A stretch of 6,744 nucleotides of DNA from Acidobacteriota bacterium (lineage in GTDB: Bacteria > Acidobacteriota > Terriglobia > Terriglobales > Acidobacteriaceae): assembly GCA_021841795.1 (NCBI GenBank), contig JAKCDN010000171.1:1-6744 (forward strand). Reading direction: 5' to 3'. The notes beneath the pieces were generated by a model, which had not been told where the DNA came from, did no database searches, and saw only the letters and a program-made list of their open reading frames with translations. Made by a program: the position numbers and the translations under genes. The first letter of the stretch is position 1. Every line of letters begins with the position of its first letter. Positions 1 through 6,744 of this stretch are shown piece after piece.

Positions 1-1234
1 CCGATCTGAACCTCTTTGGCGCCGGCGCCGCGGACCATGCGGACGATTTTGCGGCTGGTGGTGCCGCGGATGATGGAATCGTCAATGAGGACGACGCGTT
101 TTCCGGCGAGGAGATTGCGCACGGGATTGAGCTTGAGGCGGACGCCGAAGTCGCGGACGCGCTGCTCGGGCGCGATGAAGGTGCGGCCGACGTAGTGATT
201 GCGGATGAGGCCGAGGCGGAAAGGGATGCCGGACTCCTCAGCGTAGCCGAGCGCGGCGGTGACACCGGAGTCGGGGACGGGGACGACGACATCGGCGGGG
301 ACGCTGGACTCGCGCGCGAGCCGGCGGCCCATCTGGTCGCGGGATTCCTGGACCCAGCGGCCGAAGATGCGGGAGTCGGGGCGGGCGAAGTAGACCTGCT
401 CGAAGATGCAACTGGACTGGGCGGCGCCGCCGGCGAATTGCCGGCTGGTGACGCCGTCCTGAGAGACCATGACGAGCTCGCCGGGGAGGATGTCGCGGAC
501 ATACTCGGCGCGGAGGAGATCGAAGGCGCAGGTTTCCGAGGCGAAGACGACGGTGTCGGCGGCGCCGGGATTCCTGATGCGGCCCATGGAAAGAGGGCGG
601 AAGCCGCGTGGATCGCGAGCGGCAAAGATGCGGTCGCGGGTCATCATGACGATGGAGAATGCGCCCTCGACCTGGGAGAGGGAGTCGGCAATGGCGTCAA
701 CGAGGGAGCCGGCGCCGGAATGAGCGATGAGCTGGACGATGATCTCGGAGTCCGAGGTGGTTTGGAAGTAGGCGCCTGCGCGTTCGAGGCGGGAGCGCAC
801 GGAGCCGAGATTGACGAGATTGCCGTTGTGGGCGATGGCGATGAGGCCCTTGGTGGAGTCGACGCGGATCGGCTGGGCGTTGAGCAGGGCGGAGTCGCCG
901 GTGGTGGAGTAGCGGGTGTGGCCGATGGCCATGTTGCCGGGCAGCTTGGCGAGCACATCGTCGGTGAAGATCTCGGAGACGAGGCCCATGCCTTTGATGT
1001 TGGCGAGGTGCTGCCCGTCGGCGGTGGCGATGCCTGCCGACTCCTGGCCGCGGTGCTGGAGGGCGTAGAGGCTGAGGTAGGCTTCGCGGGCGGCGTCAGG
1101 ATGGTTGTGAATGGCGACGACGCCGCACTCTTCGCGGAGCTTGTCGTCCGCGGCGGGCGCGGCATGGATCGCGGACGGGGGAAGCTGAGCGGAGTTGTCG
1201 GCGACGCCGGGGACGCCCTGAAAGAGGCGGCGCA

Positions 1235-1238
<4 letters not shown>
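1..1238 (-). CDS. purF: Amidophosphoribosyltransferase PurF (3' end beyond left edge)
   Basis: PurF (glutamine PRPP amidotransferase) makes 5-phosphoribosylamine from PRPP and glutamine, the committed first step of purine synthesis, in the cytoplasm. The 412 visible codons, translated from the minus strand, hold an N-terminal Ntn-type glutaminase. Its Cys38 sits in EECGVVAI, followed by [10 protein letters not shown] (61-70), [10 protein letters not shown] (106-115), NGN (138-140) and RGFRPL (211-216). The phosphoribosyltransferase half has VPDSG (321-325) and the PRPP loop [15 protein letters not shown] (383-397). Cys277 in [13 protein letters not shown] matches the position of an Fe-S ligand in the Bacillus-type enzyme; the other ligands would lie outside the window. 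About 80-100 C-terminal residues are missing. The start ATG at 1238 overlaps the purL TGA (ATGA); a second in-frame ATG follows directly at 1235. GAGG on the minus strand (1246-1249) lies 7 nt upstream. The 37 residues before Cys38 would be a propeptide. Identity is secure. Confidence 0.97.
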
Positions 1239-3709
<2,471 letters not shown>

Positions 3710-3717
3710 CGCCATTG

Positions 3718-3722
3718 CCTTC
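3718..3722 (-). promoter_or_regulatory. Ribosome binding site of purL
   Basis: On the minus strand GAAGG lies 8 nt upstream of the ATG at 3709, the best-spaced of three closely packed in-frame ATGs (3724, 3715, 3709). It decides the start in favour of a protein beginning MTSSSS. The spacing to the ATG at 3715 is only 2 nt, and the ATG at 3724 lies upstream of the site. Confidence 0.5.
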
Positions 3723-3724
3723 AT

Positions 3725-4038
3725 TTTCGCACAAACGGGCGCACGGGAGGCCGTGGCCGCGCCATGGGCAGTGTCCCGAATTGGCTGTCCATATTCCCAG
3801 GGACACACCGATCGACTACCGCGGCGCGGGCACAAAACGCCGCCCGCAGGCGGTGCGCGAGGACGGCTGCCGGCCGCGGTTGGGCAACGATACCGATTCT
3901 TACCCGATGGAGACTATGGCCGGCGACGGCGCGGATGAGCTGCGCGGTCGAGTCTGCGCAACGAGGCTGTGCGGCGAGGCTGCGTCCGAGGTTGCCGCGG
4001 GCGGCAGGCGCGAGCCGAAGGGCTGGAATAATAGAGAG
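3725..4038. other. Divergent intergenic region between purL and the Hsp70-like gene
   Basis: About 314 bp separate the two divergent starts, so promoters for both genes should lie here. I see no convincing -35/-10 pair on either strand. The least poor minus-strand candidate is GAATAT (3790-3795), preceded by TGG, which would give a purL leader of about 80 nt. A 7-bp inverted repeat lies at 3771-3806 and a small GC hairpin at 3838-3855. Both long reading frames (minus from purL to 3835, plus from 3715) run open into the region. Their translations are Arg/Gly/Ala-rich, show no family similarity I recognise, and look like chance open frames in GC-rich DNA. No small gene or riboswitch was recognised. 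Confidence 0.6.
3771..3806. repeat. Inverted repeat GTGTCCC-(22 nt)-GGGACAC
   Basis: A perfect 7-bp inverted repeat, GTGTCCC at 3771-3777 and GGGACAC at 3800-3806, lies 62-97 nt upstream of the purL start. A further partial copy, CTGTCC (3785-3790), lies inside it, so the TGTCC core occurs twice on the plus strand and once inverted. It could be an operator for a dimeric regulator, a stem in the purL leader, or a remnant of a mobile-element end. The sequence does not decide between these. Confidence 0.35.
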
Positions 4039-5370
4039 ATGAGCGCAGGCGAGCAGGCATACTTTGGGATCGATTTTGGAACCACGAACAGTGCGGTTGC
4101 GATGCTGCAGCCGGGCGGGGACGTTCGTCTGGCGCATTTCCGGTTTCGCGGCGAAGCGATTCCTGTGTGCCGGTCGGTGCTTTACTTCGAGCAGTGGAAG
4201 AGCGCGGGCGGTCAGCGGCGCGTGCATGGGTGCACCGGGCAGGAGGCGATCGAGCGCTACCTGGACGCGGAAGAGAAGGGACGGCTGATCCAGTCGCTGA
4301 AATCGCACCTGTCGAGCCGCGCGCTGACGGGCACCGAGATTTTTGGCCGCCGGCACCGGCTGGAGGAGTTGATTACGCGCATCGCCAGCGATCTTCGCAA
4401 ACAGGCCGAGGATCAGTTCATGCGCCCGGTGCGGAGAGCGACGATCGGCCGGCCAGTCCGTTTTGTTGGAGCCGAATCGGAGGAAGAAGACGAATTCGCG
4501 GTGCGACGCCTGCGCGAGGCCTTTATCGCCGCAGGATTCGAGGAGGTGGAGTTCGAGCTTGAGCCGCTGGCGGCGGCGTTTGCCTACGAAGCCAGACTGG
4601 AGCGGGAGGAACTGATTCTGATTGGCGATTTCGGCGGAGGCACGAGTGATTTTTCGCTCTTGCGCGTTGGTCCGGAGGTGCGCCGGCGCGGCCGACGGCC
4701 CGAGGATTTGCTAGGCAACACCGGGGTGGGGCTGGCCGGGGACGCGTTCGACGCGCGGATCGTCCGCAGGCTGGTGTCGCCGGCCCTGGGATCGAACTCG
4801 GAAGCGCGATCGCTCGACAAGATTCTGCCCGCGGTTCCGGCGTGGATCTATGCGCACCTGGAGCACTGGCACTATCTTTCGTTCCTGCGCACGAATAACG
4901 TCCGCGAGATTCTGAAGGGCGCACGGGTGCGGGCGCTGGAGCCGGAAAAGATCGAAGCGCTGATTGCGGTCATTGAAGGCGACCTGGGGTACCAACTGCA
5001 TCAGGCGGTGCAGAAGACCAAATTCGAGCTGTCGCAACGCGAGCACACGGAGTTCACGTTTCGCGACGGCGGCGCCGGCGCATCAACCATCGAGCTGCGC
5101 ATCCCGATCGCGAGAGCCGAGTTTGAGCGCTGGATTGTGGAGGAACTGGCCACGATCGAGCACAGTGTCGATGCGCTCCTGCAGAGTACCGGGGTTCAAC
5201 CGAAGGATGTCGATCGCGTCTTCCTGACCGGCGGCAGTTCCTTTGTTCCCGCGGTGCGGCGCATCTTCAGCAGGCGATTCGGCCATGAGCGTCTCCAGGG
5301 CGGAAACGAGTTCACGTCGGTTGCGCAGGGGCTGGCTGTGTGCGCGGCAGGAAGGACAGGCAGAGGGTGA
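4039..5370 (+). CDS. Hsp70-superfamily ATPase, YegD-like, lacking the substrate-binding domain
   Basis: A 443-aa cytoplasmic protein with the whole Hsp70/actin-type nucleotide-binding fold: phosphate-1 loop FGIDFGTTNSAV (9-20), TIGRPV (135-140), connect-1-like LEPLAAAFAYEA (174-185), phosphate-2 loop IGDFGGGTSDFSLL (195-208), a DnaK-like GVGLAGDAFDARI segment, KTKFELS (compare KAKIELS in DnaK) and adenosine loop FLTGGSSFVP (395-404). Lys88 in SLKSHL may be the counterpart of the DnaK catalytic Lys (inference). The chain ends soon after the adenosine loop, so the beta-sandwich and lid of DnaK (about 640 aa) are absent. Length and layout match E. coli YegD (about 450 aa), whose client and role are poorly known. 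The start at 4039 fits the family, which opens just before the phosphate-1 loop. The Shine-Dalgarno is weak; the frame is open upstream with ATGs at 3907 and 3916. No DnaJ or GrpE gene is adjacent. Confidence 0.9.
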   Translation: MSAGEQAYFGIDFGTTNSAVAMLQPGGDVRLAHFRFRGEAIPVCRSVLYFEQWKSAGGQRRVHGCTGQEAIERYLDAEEKGRLIQSLKSHLSSRALTGTEIFGRRHRLEELITRIASDLRKQAEDQFMRPVRRATIGRPVRFVGAESEEEDEFAVRRLREAFIAAGFEEVEFELEPLAAAFAYEARLEREELILIGDFGGGTSDFSLLRVGPEVRRRGRRPEDLLGNTGVGLAGDAFDARIVRRLVSPALGSNSEARSLDKILPAVPAWIYAHLEHWHYLSFLRTNNVREILKGARVRALEPEKIEALIAVIEGDLGYQLHQAVQKTKFELSQREHTEFTFRDGGAGASTIELRIPIARAEFERWIVEELATIEHSVDALLQSTGVQPKDVDRVFLTGGSSFVPAVRRIFSRRFGHERLQGGNEFTSVAQGLAVCAAGRTGRG

Positions 5371-5397
5371 AGCGCAGGCCGCCGGGAGATGCGGGGC

Positions 5398-5433
5398 GGT
5401 CATGCACCGCTGCGGCCAGCCGCAGCGGTGACC
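5398..5433. terminator. Strong hairpin between convergent genes, likely bidirectional terminator
   Basis: A perfect 12-nt inverted repeat (left arm 5405-5416 CACCGCTGCGGC, right arm 5419-5430) is separated by only 2 nt, giving an 11- to 12-bp GC-rich stem. GGT at 5398-5400 can pair with ACC at 5431-5433 around a 4-nt bulge. It begins 35 nt after the stop of the Hsp70-like gene and lies about 115 nt past the stop of the facing gene. Neither strand has a clear T-tract after the stem, so it is not a canonical intrinsic terminator. Position between two converging genes supports a shared terminator or RNA-stabilising role. Confidence 0.5.
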
Positions 5434-5544
5434 TGGAAACCTGACCCGATTGCCGGCGCCTGCTCCGCCCGAACCAATGCCTGCCTCCGCGAGGGACAAC
5501 GGTCCGCAGCGATGGAACGCCGTAACGCGGTGCAGGCGGGAAGC

Positions 5545-5985
5545 TCAGTGACGTCCGCCGCCGTGGAAGCCACCGCCATGGAAGCCGCCACCGTGAAAGC
5601 CGCCGCCACCGCCGTGGAAGCCGCCGCCGACGTAGCCGCGTCCGCCGCCCCAACCACCGCGGTCGTGACCCCAGCCGCCGCCATCATGACCCCAGCCGCC
5701 ACCGTCGTGGCCCCAGCCGTCTCCATAACCCCAGCCCTCGTGGTACCAGGGACCGGCGCCGATGAAGACGCCGCTGTTGAACCACTGCGGCCCATAGTAG
5801 CCGTAGGGCGCACAGGCATAAGGCGCATATGAATAGTAGCCATATTGGCAGTCAGGCGCCGGAGGCGGCACGTCGGGATAGCCGCCGCCGATCTGGACTC
5901 CAAATGAAATCTGCGCGTGGGCAGCAGGCGCCGGCATCAGGATACATGCAAGGATCGCGAGCAAGGTCAGATATCTAAGACGCAT
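5545..5985 (-). CDS. Secreted Tyr-rich, Gly/His-repeat small protein, function unknown
   Basis: A 146-aa protein. Residues 1-24 form a clear Sec signal peptide: MRLR, then a hydrophobic core, with a likely cut after AHA (24) before QISFG. The mature chain starts with a Gly/Pro stretch, then an aromatic segment with two cysteines (Cys46 and Cys58) among many Tyr (YGYYSYAPYACAPYGYYG, 48-65), then WFNSGVFIGAGPWYH (68-82). Three heptads WGHDGGG, WGHDGGG, WGHDRGG (91-111) follow, then a tail with Phe-His pairs at 123, 130, 135 and 140 embedded in glycines. The start at 5985 is set by a strong GGAGGAGG five nt upstream; an in-frame ATG at 6012 would break the signal peptide layout. I recognise the YYGPxWFxxGxFIGAGPW style from small exported acidobacterial proteins but know no function. 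Surface, matrix or metal-binding roles are guesses. The cysteines could form a disulfide outside the cytoplasm. Confidence 0.85.
   Translation of the reverse strand: MRLRYLTLLAILACILMPAPAAHAQISFGVQIGGGYPDVPPPAPDCQYGYYSYAPYACAPYGYYGPQWFNSGVFIGAGPWYHEGWGYGDGWGHDGGGWGHDGGGWGHDRGGWGGGRGYVGGGFHGGGGGFHGGGFHGGGFHGGGRH
5548..5628 (-). repeat. Short Gly-Phe-His repeats at the C-terminus
   Basis: Residues 120-146 of the secreted protein are made of Gly runs separated by Phe-His pairs at spacings of 7, 5 and 5 residues, ending GGGRH. At the DNA level this is a run of near-identical 15-bp units, a place where replication slippage could change copy number. Confidence 0.75.
5653..5715 (-). repeat. Three tandem 21-bp units encoding WGH-D-(G/R)-GG
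   Basis: Three in-frame 21-bp units encode residues 91-111 of the secreted protein. Units 1 and 2 encode the same heptad but differ at four positions, all third codon bases. Unit 3 changes one Gly to Arg. Synonymous drift with protein identity suggests the heptad is kept by selection rather than being a very recent slippage product. A fourth Trp codon at 5650-5652 begins a degenerate unit. Confidence 0.8.
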
Positions 5986-5990
5986 GGTTT

Positions 5991-5998
5991 CCTCCTCC
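5991..5998 (-). promoter_or_regulatory. Strong Shine-Dalgarno of the secreted-protein gene
   Basis: GGAGGAGG on the minus strand lies 5 nt before the ATG at 5985. It fixes that start over the upstream in-frame ATGs at 6012 and 6000, and it is much stronger than the sites of the other genes here, suggesting high expression. Confidence 0.8.
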
Positions 5999-6054
5999 AT
6001 GGTTATCAGCAAGCGTCCAATCGGATTTCGACGCCGGCCATGGGATCCGTTGAT

Positions 6055-6744
6055 CTACTTTTTTGTTGTATCAGCCTTTTTCGCCGGGACGGGGGCGGAG
6101 GGTTTCGGATTCCAGAAATCCGGATCCTGTTTCCTCCAGCTCTGCGGCAGGCGGCTCATGCTGGGGGTAAAGACGAACAGGTTCGATTCAATGCCGTCGT
6201 AGTTGGCGCTCTCGAAATCGAGCATGCGTTTGCGCGCAGCTTCATCGAGACTGGTTCTGTAGGCGGGCACCAGCGAATAGTGTTTATCGAGGTCCGCCAG
6301 CGATTTGACGGAGATGACGAGCATGTAGGAGTCGTCCTTCGCCGCGCCAAGAACCTGCTGGTAGAGGGAAAAGTGAAAGTTGGGATCCGCCTTCATCCAA
6401 CCTTCCTTGTAGGTTTTGAAGATGTCGGCAAATTCGGCACTATGGCCGAGCTTGACATGAATATGGATCAGATCGATGTAACGCATCGTGGCCAGGTTGG
6501 CCGGATTGGGATTGCTCAGGTCCGGGCGGAGGCGCCAGATGGCGGTGTCCATCCCCGTAAGGGTGGCGCTGTGCTGCTCATCGAGGTTGGCCAGGGTCTC
6601 GCCCAGCGTGGTCTCGTCCTGATCGTGCACATCGGCCATCTCCTGAAGAGAGGCATAGCCGGAGAGGAACATGATCTGCGGCGTGCCGGTGATGGCTCCC
6701 ATGCCAAGGTAGAACTGGCTGCCCTTGCCGGCATCGAGCGCCGC
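6055..6744 (-). CDS. Protein of unknown function with a duplicated domain (5' end beyond right edge)
   Basis: The minus-strand frame is open to the window edge, so the gene starts outside; 229 codons are visible before TAG. The first ATG in view (6702) lies inside the conserved repeat, so it is unlikely to be the true start. Residues 11-77 (counted from the first visible codon) resemble 125-197. Both begin with a strand (QFYLG / FHFSLYQQVLG), then a strand leading to a helix (MFLSGYASLQEMADVH / MLVISVKSLADLDKHY), a helix, and an end strand closing in RPDLS / TPSMS. The second copy is preceded by YIDLIHIHVKLGHSAEFADIF (88-108), a strand-helix pattern like NIPSNAP or antibiotic-biosynthesis-monooxygenase type dimeric alpha-beta barrels (inference, weak). 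The C-terminus (204-229) is Pro/Lys-rich, with PAKKADTTKK. The 69-bp gap to the secreted-protein gene on the same strand allows an operon. No catalytic motif or signal peptide can be seen, but the N-terminus is missing. Confidence 0.8.
   Translation of the reverse strand, partial: AALDAGKGSQFYLGMGAITGTPQIMFLSGYASLQEMADVHDQDETTLGETLANLDEQHSATLTGMDTAIWRLRPDLSNPNPANLATMRYIDLIHIHVKLGHSAEFADIFKTYKEGWMKADPNFHFSLYQQVLGAAKDDSYMLVISVKSLADLDKHYSLVPAYRTSLDEAARKRMLDFESANYDGIESNLFVFTPSMSRLPQSWRKQDPDFWNPKPSAPVPAKKADTTKK

Noticed and set aside
3710..3835. N-terminal extension of PurL to an ATG at 3835
   Set aside because: The extra 42 residues are Arg/Ser/Cys-rich, do not resemble PurL N-termini, and lack a Shine-Dalgarno, whereas 3709 has one.
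3834..3855. Leftward intrinsic terminator or attenuator in the purL leader
   Set aside because: On the minus strand there is a GC hairpin followed by TTTT, but the uninterrupted stem is only 5 bp, an A-C mismatch follows, and the T-run is four bases long. Too weak to call.
3721..4356. Minus-strand open frame of 211 codons across the intergenic region and the start of the Hsp70-like gene
   Set aside because: It overlaps a secure gene on the other strand, has Arg/Ala/Pro-rich composition and no recognisable motif.
5548..5715. CRISPR-like array
   Set aside because: The repeats are contiguous 15- and 21-bp coding units without spacers, in frame with a protein, so they are protein repeats.
5389..5832. 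Plus-strand Ala/Val/Thr-rich open frame of 147 codons opposite the secreted-protein gene
   Set aside because: Its repetitive sequence is the complement of the Gly/His repeats. The minus-strand gene has a signal peptide and strong Shine-Dalgarno, so this is its shadow.

Overview
The window is a GC-rich bacterial chromosomal segment with five protein-coding genes, two of them cut by the window ends. No tRNA, rRNA, CRISPR array, transposase or phage gene was seen. The coding content suggests Acidobacteriota (class Terriglobia or a relative). The reasons are the purL-purF pair with an enlarged PurL, strong C-ending codon use in the pur genes, and a small exported Tyr/Gly/His-rich protein of a kind I associate with that phylum. 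This placement is inference, not proof.

Layout. On the minus strand, positions 3709 to 1 carry purL followed by purF. They overlap by 4 nt (ATGA), so they form a translationally coupled purine-biosynthesis operon that runs off the left edge. PurL makes FGAM from FGAR (step 4 of de novo IMP synthesis, needing PurS and PurQ, which are not in view). PurF makes phosphoribosylamine from PRPP and glutamine (step 1). A gap of about 314 bp (3725-4038) holds the divergent upstream regions of purL and the next gene, with an inverted repeat and no supportable gene.

On the plus strand, 4039-5370 encodes an Hsp70-superfamily protein of the YegD type: a complete actin-like ATPase domain without the substrate-binding domain of DnaK. 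It converges on the next gene across a 174-bp gap containing a near-perfect 12-bp-stem hairpin, a likely shared terminator.

On the minus strand, 5985-5545 encodes a secreted 146-residue protein with a Tyr-rich middle and two sets of short Gly/His repeats. Upstream of it, on the same strand and 69 bp away, is a partial gene (6744-6055) of unknown function. Its product appears to contain two copies of one domain, possibly a dimeric alpha-beta barrel (NIPSNAP/ABM-like) fold. These two could be co-transcribed.

No clearly new multi-gene system is visible. The most interesting items are the repeat-bearing secreted protein, the duplicated-domain protein beside it, the SBD-less Hsp70, and the lineage-type insertions in PurL.
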